From the NCBI GenBank assembly GCA_025929185.1, contig JAICMO010000009.1, positions 1-40,994 on the forward strand: a stretch of DNA of 40,994 nucleotides. The letters are read 5' to 3'. The notes beneath the pieces were generated by a model. The model ran no database searches. It was given only the letters and a program-made list of their open reading frames with translations, and was not told the DNA's origin. Positions 9,385 to 17,304 of this stretch are shown here, piece by piece; position 1 is the stretch's first letter; every line of letters starts with the position of its first letter. This DNA comes from Pseudolabrys sp. GTDB lineage: Bacteria > Pseudomonadota > Alphaproteobacteria > Rhizobiales > Xanthobacteraceae. A program made the position numbers and the translations under genes.

Positions 9385-9524
9385 AGAGCCTGTCCTTATA
9401 GGGACGGCTGACAAGACCGGCTTGAAAGCACACCACTCGCTATTTACAAGTCTCGACGATCGCGAATTAACGAAGTCCATTCTTCGTGATCGCGACAATC
9501 CAGCGCCCCAACGGGAGCACGTCT
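9385..9524 (+). other. Spacer with weak hairpin between acyltransferase and ACP
   Basis: This 140-base gap contains an imperfect inverted repeat at 9387-9409: AGCCTGTCC, loop TTATA, GGGACGGCT. There is no U-tract, so it is at best an attenuator or processing site. No other signal was seen apart from the ribosome site CGGGAG before the ACP start. Confidence 0.3.
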
Positions 9525-9779
9525 GTGGCGATACAACTGACACGACGAGACATCCTCGCTAGAATTCAGGGTATTTTAGCTGAGGTCACGGATAACGAAG
9601 CTCTGCAAGTGACGGAAGGTACAACAGCAAACGATGTGCCCGACTGGGACAGCATCAATCATGTGAAACTGCTCATCGGCCTGGAAACTGATCTCGGTTT
9701 TCGATTCGAGACTGCCGAGGTTACCGGACTACACAATGTAGGGGAGCTTATCGACCTCGTTGAGAAGAAACTTTCGTAG
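9525..9779 (+). CDS. Free-standing acyl carrier protein
   Basis: This 84-residue protein has the length and pattern of an acyl carrier protein. The phosphopantetheine attachment site is Ser43 in DWDSINHVKL, which corresponds to the DSL motif (here DSI), followed by LIGLETDLGFRF and a final helix ending ELIDLVEKKL. I selected the GTG at 9525 because CGGGAG lies about seven bases upstream and gives the usual ACP length; an earlier GTG at 9486 adds 13 residues without a ribosome site. It lies just ahead of the FkbH gene. FkbH proteins load a three-carbon glyceryl unit onto a dedicated ACP in known polyketide pathways, so this is the likely partner. It is not the fatty-acid ACP, whose DSLD.VEL core differs. 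Confidence 0.92.
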   Translation: MAIQLTRRDILARIQGILAEVTDNEALQVTEGTTANDVPDWDSINHVKLLIGLETDLGFRFETAEVTGLHNVGELIDLVEKKLS

Positions 9780-9824
9780 AACCTTACTTAATCGGATCGT
9801 TTGGCGTTGACTGGCGAACACCGC

Positions 9825-11747
9825 ATGGCACCCTCGATTGTCGACCTTCCCTGGCTTCCTCCGCCGCCTGCGGATTTTTCAGCTCAATGTCGCGCCCTTG
9901 ATTTGACATCCGAGTCCTTGGGTTTCTCGATTCAGCAACTCTCCTTGTTTAGGCTCTCGGCGCGCCAATCCACTTCACTCGCCCGCGCCATAAAGCGATG
10001 CCAATTGGCCAGAGGTGACCTCCCACCGTTGTCGGGATTTCGCCTAGGCATACTAGCAAGCTCGACGTTCGATCTTCTCGTTGACTGCCTGCCAGCAGCC
10101 GCGGCCCGGCATGGCGTCGCACTAAACCTGACAACGACGCCGTACGACCAAGTCATGCAACAGGCGCTCGATCCGAATTCTGCGATCAACGCGGCGCGGC
10201 TTGATGCTGTACTGATCGCCGTCGACCACCGCTGGCTCAATCTCGATCAGCCAAATCTCACTGAAGCGCCGGGTGAATACGTGCGCTTGGCGATTTCGCG
10301 GATCCGCACAGTCGTTGACACGCTGCGGCAACATGGCGGTGCCCCTGCAATCCTGCAAACAATGCCGGCACCTCCCGTTCCGCTGTTCGGAAATTACGAT
10401 CGTCGGATTCCCGGCAGTGTCCGAGCTATGGTAACGGATGCCAATCGCGCGATCGTCTCGCTTGCGGAAGAAACCGGAAGTTACCTCCTCGACGTCGCCA
10501 CCCTGGCCGAACAGATTGGAACGGACCGTTGGTTCGATCCAATACAATGGCTATCGTATAAGCTGCCGTTTTCGGCCGACTGCTTTCCGGCTTATGCCGA
10601 TTTACTGGGACGGATGCTCGGCGCGATCCGCGGCAAAGCCCGCAAATGCCTGGTTCTCGACCTCGACAACACCTTATGGGGCGGCGTCGTCGGCGACGAT
10701 GGTCTCACTGGCATTCATATCGGGCACGGCAATCCGCGTGGCGAGGCATTCCTGGCGATACAACGGGCCGTGATGGAGTTGCGGGAGCGTGGCATAATTC
10801 TCGCCATCTGCTCGAAGAACGATGACGTCACTGCCCGCGGCCCGTTCCGCGAGCATCCCGACATGCTGTTGCGGGAGAACCATATTGCCGCATTTCATGC
10901 CAACTGGACGGATAAACCAAGCAACCTGGAGGCGATCGCAAAAAAACTGAACATCGGGTTGGAGGCGCTGGTGCTTCTCGATGACAATCCAGCCGAGCGC
11001 GCGCAGGTTCGCGCCGCCCTTCCCATGGTGGCAGTCCCGGAACTGCCCGAGGATCCGAGCTGGTATCCTTGGCACCTTGCAGCCGCAGGCTATTTCGAAG
11101 CTGTGACGTTTTCGTCCGAAGACCAGCTGCGCGCGCAAGCGTACACCTCCGACCTGCAGCGAACGGAGGTAAAAGCCAAGGCGCGCGATCTTGGCGATTA
11201 TCTTGCCTCTTTGGAGATGGTCGTCCGTTTCGCTCCATTCGACAGCAAGGGACGGCAGCGCATCGTTCAACTCATCAACAAAACCAACCAGTTCAACCTC
11301 ACTACTCGGCGATACACGGAAGTGGAAGTAAGGGCCATGGAGACGGATAAAAATGTGTTCACATTGCAGGCCCGTCTGGCCGACAAGTTCGGCGATCTCG
11401 GCATGATTGGAATCATCATTTGCCGATCGGTTGACGAGTTCACGTGGGATATCGACACGTGGCTAATGAGCTGCCGGGTACTGGGCCGGCAGGTGGAGCA
11501 GGCGATGCTTGACAAAGTGGCGGCCGAGGCAAAGAGGCGCGGCATTCGACGACTGGTGGGCACATATGCGCCTACGGCAAAGAATGCGATAGTTTCGGAA
11601 CATTACAAACAATTGGGGTTTCAGCAGATCGAGTCATCAGGTGAAAACGTGACCGTTTGGCACCTCGATCTTGCGGCGTATATCAGTCCGAAGTTGCCAA
11701 TGCGCATGGAAGAAGCGATGTTTGCATTGTCGGAAGCGGCGGAATAA
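9825..11747 (+). CDS. FkbH-like protein: HAD-IIIC phosphatase with SGNH-like N-domain and GNAT C-domain
   Basis: The protein is about 640 residues from ATG 9825; TTG codons at 9801 and 9807 are possible earlier starts. The HAD domain (about 270-420) carries CLVLDLDNTLWGGVVGDDG (motif I), ICSKNDD (motif II), a lysine in TDKPSN and LLDDNPAERAQVR (motif IV). This is a near-perfect match to FkbH. The first 260 residues resemble the SGNH-like region of longer FkbH proteins, and the C-terminal part (about 460-620) is GNAT-like with NKTNQFNLTTRR and DTWLMSCRVLGRQVE. In known systems FkbH converts 1,3-bisphosphoglycerate to glyceryl-S-ACP. Adjacency to an ACP (45-base gap) fits this. The GNAT-like part may move an acyl group onto an acceptor. 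It is convergent with the methyltransferase at 11803. Confidence 0.93.
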   Translation: MAPSIVDLPWLPPPPADFSAQCRALDLTSESLGFSIQQLSLFRLSARQSTSLARAIKRCQLARGDLPPLSGFRLGILASSTFDLLVDCLPAAAARHGVALNLTTTPYDQVMQQALDPNSAINAARLDAVLIAVDHRWLNLDQPNLTEAPGEYVRLAISRIRTVVDTLRQHGGAPAILQTMPAPPVPLFGNYDRRIPGSVRAMVTDANRAIVSLAEETGSYLLDVATLAEQIGTDRWFDPIQWLSYKLPFSADCFPAYADLLGRMLGAIRGKARKCLVLDLDNTLWGGVVGDDGLTGIHIGHGNPRGEAFLAIQRAVMELRERGIILAICSKNDDVTARGPFREHPDMLLRENHIAAFHANWTDKPSNLEAIAKKLNIGLEALVLLDDNPAERAQVRAALPMVAVPELPEDPSWYPWHLAAAGYFEAVTFSSEDQLRAQAYTSDLQRTEVKAKARDLGDYLASLEMVVRFAPFDSKGRQRIVQLINKTNQFNLTTRRYTEVEVRAMETDKNVFTLQARLADKFGDLGMIGIIICRSVDEFTWDIDTWLMSCRVLGRQVEQAMLDKVAAEAKRRGIRRLVGTYAPTAKNAIVSEHYKQLGFQQIESSGENVTVWHLDLAAYISPKLPMRMEEAMFALSEAAE

Positions 11748-11802
11748 CAGCCATCAAGAGAGACGCATGACACAAACGTCACTGCTCTACATAGCCTGAC
11801 GA

Positions 11803-12759
11803 CTACTGCATCGGCTTCTCTCCGACGATAATGCAAGTAACCGTAAGTTGCTGCTTGATCGCCCGGTCCAGCGTCACGCCCGTCATCGGAAAATGAGCGG
11901 TATCGATTACATTGAAACCGACATCGCGAACGAGTTGCTCCGCCTGCTGGGGCTTGTTCACCAGATATAAATGATCGGGCGCCGGACTGTTGGCCGGCAC
12001 GTTTATCCAAACGCGACCGGATGGTTTGCACAGATGCAGCAATACGCGAATTGCCTGCTCCGGTTGTTCAAGATGCTCTAATACTTCGCTCAGCACGACT
12101 GCATCAAACAAGCCAGCTCGCGCCTCATCCAGAATGCTGGCATCGAAAATATTGCGTGCTTCGAATTTAACTTGGCGCGTGGCGCCGAGGGTCTCGAGCG
12201 CGTGCTGCGACATCGCCAGGCTCGTTTGCGAGACATCCCACGCCGAAACGCTCCCGATATGGCTTGCTTCGGTCGCAAGAAAGAGCAAGAGCCCATGCCC
12301 CGGCCCGATTTCAAGAAGATCGCTGCCGGCGTCCAAGCTCGGGAGGAACTTCTCGGTATAGTGCTGAAGCCCACGACAGTGATTTACCCACATCACGTCA
12401 GACATGAGGAGGCCGTTCATGTATCGAGTCATAAACACGTTGTCGCTGTACACGGTGTTGAGCGCGTCTTCGAATTTGGTGAGCCGATAGCGGCCGTTTC
12501 TACGGAAATAGAGTTCCTCGGGCAAAACGATTTGCTCGCACAAAAAACGATAATCGGCGGCTAGCGTCGTTAACCCTCCGTCGATCGTATGGCTCAATCG
12601 CATGATCATCGCAGAGAGCCGTTCTGAGTGCCTCAATAAGTGAATGTCGCGACACGAGAAGCTTTTCTCGAGGTACCGCTCATGCTCCGGCCATAGCGAC
12701 AGAATCTCGAAAATAAGCTTCGAAAGGTTCGGGTAAGTGTTTTGATCTGGACAATTCAT
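11803..12759 (-). CDS. Class I SAM-dependent methyltransferase
   Basis: This 318-residue protein has a Rossmann methyltransferase core in its second half. SAM motif I is DLLEIGPGHGLLLFLA (about 148-163), motif II falls in SVSAWDVSQTSLAMS, and a motif IV-like segment reads DAVVLSEVLEHLEQPEQAI, with the VLEHL sequence typical of small-molecule and glycan methyltransferases. The N-terminal 120 residues are helical and may bind the acceptor. ATG 12759 was chosen for the AAGGA at five bases; a GTG lies one codon earlier. It is transcribed towards the FkbH gene and away from the VOC gene. Its substrate is unknown; an O-methylation of the glycan or of an ACP-bound unit is an inference from the neighbours. 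Confidence 0.88.
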   Translation of the reverse strand: MNCPDQNTYPNLSKLIFEILSLWPEHERYLEKSFSCRDIHLLRHSERLSAMIMRLSHTIDGGLTTLAADYRFLCEQIVLPEELYFRRNGRYRLTKFEDALNTVYSDNVFMTRYMNGLLMSDVMWVNHCRGLQHYTEKFLPSLDAGSDLLEIGPGHGLLLFLATEASHIGSVSAWDVSQTSLAMSQHALETLGATRQVKFEARNIFDASILDEARAGLFDAVVLSEVLEHLEQPEQAIRVLLHLCKPSGRVWINVPANSPAPDHLYLVNKPQQAEQLVRDVGFNVIDTAHFPMTGVTLDRAIKQQLTVTCIIVGEKPMQ

Positions 12760-13024
12760 CACTATCCTTCGCTTACTCCCGGCATTGTCGAAGCGGTTCG
12801 CATCGCGTTTCGTATCCGTGCCATGCTGTTCGTCAATGGCCGCAGCAACGATGGAGGCCTCGATGCCGCTCTCAATAGGTCGAAGAACACGGCGCAGGAG
12901 AGCGCATGCTAGAAGATTTCGATATCATTATACGCCTGCGTTATTTGCTGCACATTCATGAATAGCTTTGCCTGTTAAATTACCGCAAGATAGCTTCTCC
13001 ATCGCGACCATCCGGAAATCGCCA

Positions 13025-13456
13025 ATGCTTTCGACCCTCACGGCCACATTCCATCACGTCGGCTTGGCGTGCCGCAGAATCGGCGATGAAACGGCTTGTA
13101 TTGCCGCGCTCGGATATGAGCCAGAAACCGAGGTCATCGATGATCCGATCCAGAAAGTTTCGGTGCAATTTTTCGTCGGTGCCGGACCACGTATAGAGTT
13201 GATCGCTCCTTTGGCGCCGGATTCCCCGATTTCAGCGTTCCTCAAACGCGGCACGAAGTTTTATCACCTGGCTTACGAAGTGGCAGACCTTGACGGAGCG
13301 ATACGCGAATTGGGTAACCATGGCTTTCGCCCAACGGGGCCTACTGAACCGGCCGCCGCATTTGGCATGCGGCGCATAGTATTCGTAATGGCGGCAAGCG
13401 GCACGCTGTTGGAGTTCATTGAATCGGTTAGGAAGGACTCTTCCCCGACACCTTAA
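13025..13456 (+). CDS. VOC-fold (glyoxalase/methylmalonyl-CoA epimerase-like) protein
   Basis: This short protein (143 residues from ATG 13025; a TTG at 12968 is also in frame) shows the paired beta-alpha-beta-beta-beta pattern of the vicinal oxygen chelate superfamily. The N-terminal FHHVGLACRRI supplies the first metal-binding histidine. KVSVQFFVGAGPRIELIAPL supplies the mid glutamate, FYHLAYEVADLDGAI the second histidine, and GTLLEFIES the final glutamate. The order H, E, H, E and the spacing resemble methylmalonyl-CoA epimerase more than glyoxalase I. In this setting it could act on a CoA- or ACP-bound acyl unit, for example to epimerise it; that is inference. It starts 265 bases from the divergent methyltransferase, so the gap probably holds both promoters. 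Confidence 0.85.
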   Translation: MLSTLTATFHHVGLACRRIGDETACIAALGYEPETEVIDDPIQKVSVQFFVGAGPRIELIAPLAPDSPISAFLKRGTKFYHLAYEVADLDGAIRELGNHGFRPTGPTEPAAAFGMRRIVFVMAASGTLLEFIESVRKDSSPTP

Positions 13457-13575
13457 CGCACTCCGTTGCGCGCCTTCCGCTGCACCCTTAAACCCGTGAT
13501 TAGCATAGCTTTGCTAGCGTCCACGAAGTACCCTTTTGTGTATGGTCCAGCAGTCCTGGTATCGAGTGTGCGAAA

Positions 13576-14616
13576 ATGAATCTGCTTGGCTCATACGGCC
13601 GCCTACTCAAAAATCCGCGCTTCGCGGAACTGGCCGAAATAAACGCGCGCGCCATTGACAACCGGCCGTTTCAAAGCCCCGATTACATTTTCCGCCCTGT
13701 ATCCGCGCACGACAAGGCGTTCCACGATCTCCTGCTGCGATTTCCTTATTTTGGCCCCATAAACATCTCGGTGCTGAACAAAGTGGACCTCTTGGCTCTG
13801 TCAGTTAACGACGACATCGTCGCAAAAATTTATTTCTTTTTTGGACCGGATTCATATGAGCCGCTTAGCGTCGCGCTGTGGACCGAACTTGCGGCCAATG
13901 CTCCGGACGCGATTGTGGATATCGGCGCCTACACTGGCTTGTTTTCAGTGATCGCGCGCCGGGTCAACAAGCGCTCGCCGTGCCTCGCATTTGAACCCGT
14001 ACCTATGATCAGAGCGAGGTTGCTTCAGAACCTGGCGCTCAATCGACTCAGCCCGACGGTTGAGGTGGAAGCATTCGCACTTTCAGATAGCGCGCGTCTC
14101 AGCGTTATCAACGTAGGCAAAGGACTGCTGCACTTGGATTCAGGCGCCTCGCTCGCCGTAAAGCCGCATAAGAAATCAGTCGCCGCCGAGGTTGTTCAAA
14201 CCATCACGCTCGATCAATACCTCGGCGCTACCCCGCGCGCCAGAATTTCGCTGATGAAGATCGACGTAGAGCTCCATGAAGCGGAGGCTCTTTCCGGTGC
14301 GCGCGAGACAATCGAGCGAATGCGGCCTGTAATATTGTGTGAGGTAGATAGAACTCGATCATTTAAAAAAGTATGCGAGTTTTTCACAGCGAGCGGCTAT
14401 GTCGTCCTCGTGATCGATGACATCGCGTGCACGCTTATCGCCCAACAGACGCCCGATATCGAACTGAAACTGAAGCAATTACCGTCTGTTTTCAACGTAA
14501 TTGCCATGCCTGGAGAAAACGAGTTGGAAAAGGTACATGCCGCTTGTGATCGATTTCATCGTCTCTATCCGGTGCTTAAATCCCGCGTGAAGGAAGCGGC
14601 ACTTTCGTCCATATAG
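13576..14616 (+). CDS. FkbM-family methyltransferase
   Basis: The 346-residue protein carries the FkbM methyltransferase domain. The SAM-binding loop is AIVDIGAYTGLFSVIA (about 112-127). An acidic residue at the end of strand two lies in CLAFEPVPMIRARLLQNL. A conserved SLMKIDVELHEAEALSGA (about 225-242) is the family's 'iDvEGhE...L.G' signature. FkbM proteins O-methylate sugars or polyketides, and members are frequent in exopolysaccharide and LPS clusters. The N-terminal 100 residues and C-terminal 60 residues are not diagnostic. ATG 13576 follows GCGAAA. It lies on the same strand as the two sulfotransferases that follow, suggesting a late modification group. Confidence 0.9.
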   Translation: MNLLGSYGRLLKNPRFAELAEINARAIDNRPFQSPDYIFRPVSAHDKAFHDLLLRFPYFGPINISVLNKVDLLALSVNDDIVAKIYFFFGPDSYEPLSVALWTELAANAPDAIVDIGAYTGLFSVIARRVNKRSPCLAFEPVPMIRARLLQNLALNRLSPTVEVEAFALSDSARLSVINVGKGLLHLDSGASLAVKPHKKSVAAEVVQTITLDQYLGATPRARISLMKIDVELHEAEALSGARETIERMRPVILCEVDRTRSFKKVCEFFTASGYVVLVIDDIACTLIAQQTPDIELKLKQLPSVFNVIAMPGENELEKVHAACDRFHRLYPVLKSRVKEAALSSI

Positions 14617-14748
14617 ATTTTTCCGATCCCATCCCCTTCCTCGATTCTTCCTGCGGCATAACTCTAAAGGGCCTGTGCGCTGGCTACGGAAACGAGAATA
14701 CATTACCTTGCACATCGCCAAAGGCTATCAGAATTGCAGAGTAGCCAC

Positions 14749-15579
14749 ATGCCGATGCCCCAAAGCCATTCCCGCACTGACGACGATGTGTGCAGTCTTC
14801 CCTCGGTTCTGCATACTATCGTTTGTGGGTTTGAGCATAGCGGGACGACACTCGTCGGCGAATTGCTGCGCCAGCACGAAGACCTCGACAGCGGATTCGA
14901 GGGGGGCCTCTTGTTGAATGACTCGCCGCGGCAATTTCCGGATTGTCAACCGTTTTACACCAACATGCTCAATACCTGGAAGCTGAGCGATGAGGCTGCG
15001 AAAGCAGCATGCGAAACCGACAGATTTGCGGAGGCCTACTGCCGTTTGCGCGACGCCTCTCCAATTCTGAAAAACAAGTCGGTCAGACTTTACGACAAGA
15101 CTCCACGCTACATGTCCTGTCTCGATAGTGTGTTGACTCGTGCGCCGCAAATTCCGGTTATCGCGATCGTGCGGGACTTTCGCGCAGTAATGTGGTCATC
15201 GTTTAAACGGTTGGGAAACGGTGACATGGCGACATGGCAACGCGAAACATTGCCCCGCACGCTTCGTCATACCTACAGCTATGCTGCCGGCCTCAGGGAG
15301 GCGATGCGGCGTTTCGGCCTTGAGCGCATACTGGTCGTGCAGTACGAACGGCTTTGCCTGGACCCTACAACGGTCGGCACGCAAATTTTCGATCATATCA
15401 ACCTTAAATACGATGAGCGGTTTAGTCGGTTTGGCAAGGCACGTTATGACCTGGTGTACGGCCAGGATGTGCAGCGGGCATACATCTTTGAATATCGTGA
15501 CCGCTTGCCGAAGGAGTTGCAGCTACGCATCATCGATTATTTCTCCGAGTTCAATCCGTTCTTTTTTAATCAGTGCTGA
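14749..15579 (+). CDS. Sulfotransferase domain protein (P-loop type, second copy)
   Basis: This 276-residue protein differs in sequence from the other two sulfotransferases. It has the PAPS loop in TIVCGFEHSGTTLVGELLRQ (about 24-40), where the SGTT core is typical of the sulfotransferase_3/1 families. The 3'-phosphate site is VIAIVRDFRAVMWSSFKR (about 136-153), with the R...S arrangement expected. VVQYERLCLDP, the 'vrYEdL...P' motif, follows at about 205. ATG 14749 was selected; TTG 14734 and ATG 14755 are possible. It probably sulfates an exported glycan or lipid-linked sugar, inferred from the neighbours. It is 132 bases downstream of the FkbM gene and 50 upstream of the next sulfotransferase. 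Confidence 0.87.
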   Translation: MPMPQSHSRTDDDVCSLPSVLHTIVCGFEHSGTTLVGELLRQHEDLDSGFEGGLLLNDSPRQFPDCQPFYTNMLNTWKLSDEAAKAACETDRFAEAYCRLRDASPILKNKSVRLYDKTPRYMSCLDSVLTRAPQIPVIAIVRDFRAVMWSSFKRLGNGDMATWQRETLPRTLRHTYSYAAGLREAMRRFGLERILVVQYERLCLDPTTVGTQIFDHINLKYDERFSRFGKARYDLVYGQDVQRAYIFEYRDRLPKELQLRIIDYFSEFNPFFFNQC

Positions 15580-15604
15580 GCGGTCGGACGAATGTGGTAC
15601 CATA

Positions 15605-15623
15605 GGCTCTTTAATCTAGAGCC
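15605..15623 (+). promoter_or_regulatory. Hairpin immediately before sulfotransferase start
   Basis: GGCTCT, seven-base loop TTAATCT, AGAGCC makes a perfect 6-bp stem ending six bases before the GTG at 15630. The 3' arm contains the only purine-rich (AGAG) stretch near the start, so folding could mask the ribosome site. There is no U-tract for a terminator. Confidence 0.4.
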
Positions 15624-15629
15624 GAACTA

Positions 15630-16535
15630 GTGAGCGGGCAGCAACCTTCGCAAAATTCGAATGCCAGCCCAAATGGGCCGGTTTTGTTTGACAACCTTTT
15701 CCTGGGAGTTGGCGCACAAAAAACCGGCACGACCTGGCTCTACTCCGTGCTAACCGGACATCCGGATATTTATTTCAGCCCGGAGAAAGAATTGCATTAC
15801 TTCGCGCACCTTTATACCGACGAGAAGCGGCTTGCGGCGGAGGCTCGGCTGCTAAGAGTCAAGCAAAAGTTCAGCAATCTTGATCCTGCGCGTGCGAATC
15901 TTGGTGCCATTAAAACACAACTTCGCTGGTACAGCGACTATTTGTCAGATCCGGTCGATGACGCTTGGTATGCTCGTATGTTTGCCCGTCGGCGTGGACA
16001 GAAGTTTTGCGCAGACTTCAGCAATCTAAATTGCCATCTGGCCGAAGGCGATTGGAAGCATGTCCGCACTCGCACCCGCAATTTGAAAGTGATCTACATC
16101 ATGCGCGATCCGGTGCAGCGATTATGGTCACACTTGAAGTTTTTCTTACAATTTAGCGGCAACTCGAAGGCCTTGGACAGGCTAACCGACATTGAATGCC
16201 TGGAATTGGCGAAGCGGCCTTACATCTGGAGGAGTTGCGAGTATTCCAAAGCCGTCTCTACACTTCGCAATGCACTAGCCCAAGATGAGTTGAGGATTGC
16301 CTTTTACGAAGACATTCATGCCGAACCCGAAAAATGGCTTTTTGAACTTGAGTGTTTCCTGAACGTCAAACACATCGTATACCCGCGCGAAAGATTGAAG
16401 AAGCGTGTCAATGTTTCCTCGGCGCATGGCATGCCCTCTTTCTTCCCGCATCTGTTTTCGGCTGAATTCCGGCGGGAATGCGCAGCGCTCAGGGACCTCG
16501 GCTTCACGCTGCCGCAACAATGGACGTGCACATAG
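15630..16535 (+). CDS. Sulfotransferase domain protein (third copy)
   Basis: The 301-residue protein is a clear Sulfotransfer_1-type enzyme. The PAPS loop is FLGVGAQKTGTTWLYSVL (about 24-41), followed by HPDIYFSPEKELHYF, where the P.KE..YF element is strongly conserved in bacterial heparan-N-sulfotransferase-like and NodH-like proteins. The 3'-phosphate site is VIYIMRDPVQRLWSHLKFF (about 153-171). IAFYEDIHAEPEKWL is the following 'vl.yEDl...P' motif. GTG 15630 is used because no ATG lies near. It is the last plus-strand gene before the convergent MarR gene. The acceptor is unknown; context suggests the local polysaccharide. Confidence 0.9.
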   Translation: MSGQQPSQNSNASPNGPVLFDNLFLGVGAQKTGTTWLYSVLTGHPDIYFSPEKELHYFAHLYTDEKRLAAEARLLRVKQKFSNLDPARANLGAIKTQLRWYSDYLSDPVDDAWYARMFARRRGQKFCADFSNLNCHLAEGDWKHVRTRTRNLKVIYIMRDPVQRLWSHLKFFLQFSGNSKALDRLTDIECLELAKRPYIWRSCEYSKAVSTLRNALAQDELRIAFYEDIHAEPEKWLFELECFLNVKHIVYPRERLKKRVNVSSAHGMPSFFPHLFSAEFRRECAALRDLGFTLPQQWTCT

Positions 16536-16589
16536 TTGATGAGAGCGGCGGTCGTCTACCCTGGCAGAGCGTCACCGTTCAGGCCTAAC

Positions 16590-17120
16590 CTATCGGCTTA
16601 GCGTTTTTGTTTCAGGCCAATCGTCATCCGGCCGCTTTGCATCTCGACGAAGCGCTTTTGAAATCCGCTCGGAAAGCGATGCAAAAGATTGAAGCCGTTT
16701 CGCCAGCCGCGCGAGGTCGTGCGTACCGCGACCGCGGCTATCAAGCTGTGAGATCAACTCTGCCAAACCAGCGAGCGCGTTTCTCCTGCACTCCAAGGCG
16801 CGTGGTGTTGCCGCGATTATACGTTGCCGCCTATCATCGCCATCCGATTGCGATATCGTGACTATCCGCTTCGTCTCGAGCTCTTGAAGCAGCTTCCGTA
16901 TTCGCTGACGAGATACGCCGCTCTTACGCAGGACATGTTGCTGATACTCTTTTTGATCCCCAAGAACCTTCAGAATGGCCCACTCGCTGATCCCAATTCC
17001 GCTTTGCGCCAAACCCTTGCTTTCGCCGAGCGCCGTGGAAAGTCGATGAACCGCGATCACAAAATTCTCCAGTGCGGCGGGAAATGAAATCACGCCACGT
17101 TGTGCTAACCTTTGAGTCAT
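16590..17120 (-). CDS. MarR-family winged-helix transcriptional regulator
   Basis: This 176-residue protein has the MarR layout: N-terminal dimerisation helix, GISEWAILKVLGD (helix 2), a helix-turn-helix in HVLRKSGVSRQRIRKLLQEL (about 65-84), and a wing in RIVTISQSDGDDRRQRIIAATPRALE with the DDRR wing motif of the family. GGAAAGCG precedes the ATG at 17120. The C-terminal tail after residue 155 is basic and probably disordered. It is divergent from the ABC exporter operon, sharing a 184-base gap with back-to-back promoters. Regulation of both itself and the exporter is therefore likely. The ligand is unknown. Confidence 0.9.
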   Translation of the reverse strand: MTQRLAQRGVISFPAALENFVIAVHRLSTALGESKGLAQSGIGISEWAILKVLGDQKEYQQHVLRKSGVSRQRIRKLLQELETKRIVTISQSDGDDRRQRIIAATPRALECRRNALAGLAELISQLDSRGRGTHDLARLAKRLQSFASLSERISKALRRDAKRPDDDWPETKTLSR

Positions 17121-17171
17121 CGCTTTCCATCACCTCATCGCATTCCGAAGTCTTATCCAGACGTAGCAGCA

Positions 17172-17199
17172 ATGATATCGCCGTCAAAAATAATGTCAA
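17172..17199 (-). promoter_or_regulatory. Probable sigma-70-type promoter of the marR gene
   Basis: Read on the minus strand, TTGACA (17199-17194) is followed after 16 bases by TATCAT (17077+100 = 17177-17172). The -35 is a perfect consensus, and the marR start at 17120 lies about 50 bases downstream. Confidence 0.6.
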
Positions 17200-17204
17200 C
17201 TCTG

Positions 17205-17233
17205 TTTACATAGTTGCAAACCAACGCTATAAT
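17205..17233 (+). promoter_or_regulatory. Near-consensus promoter of the ABC exporter operon
   Basis: TTTACA (17205-17210) and TATAAT (17228-17233) are separated by exactly 17 bases. The -35 box lies only five bases from that of the divergent marR promoter. The transcript would start near 17240 and reach the permease ATG at 17305. Confidence 0.65.
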
Positions 17234-17236
17234 ACC

Positions 17237-17251
17237 CATTGCACGGCAATG
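17237..17251. promoter_or_regulatory. Perfect palindrome at the predicted transcription start (possible MarR operator)
   Basis: CATTGC-ACG-GCAATG is a perfect 6-3-6 inverted repeat. It begins four bases after the TATAAT box and covers the expected transcription start of the exporter operon. Position and symmetry suit a repressor site. That the divergent MarR protein binds it is inference. Confidence 0.5.
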
Positions 17252-17304
17252 TCATGTTCCGTGCCTAGTTTAGATACCGTTGTCCGATTGCAGGCCGCGA
17301 TTCG

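Noticed and set aside
11748..11802. Tiny open frame starting ATGACACAAACG between FkbH and the methyltransferase
   Set aside because: It codes for only about nine residues and has no conservation evidence.
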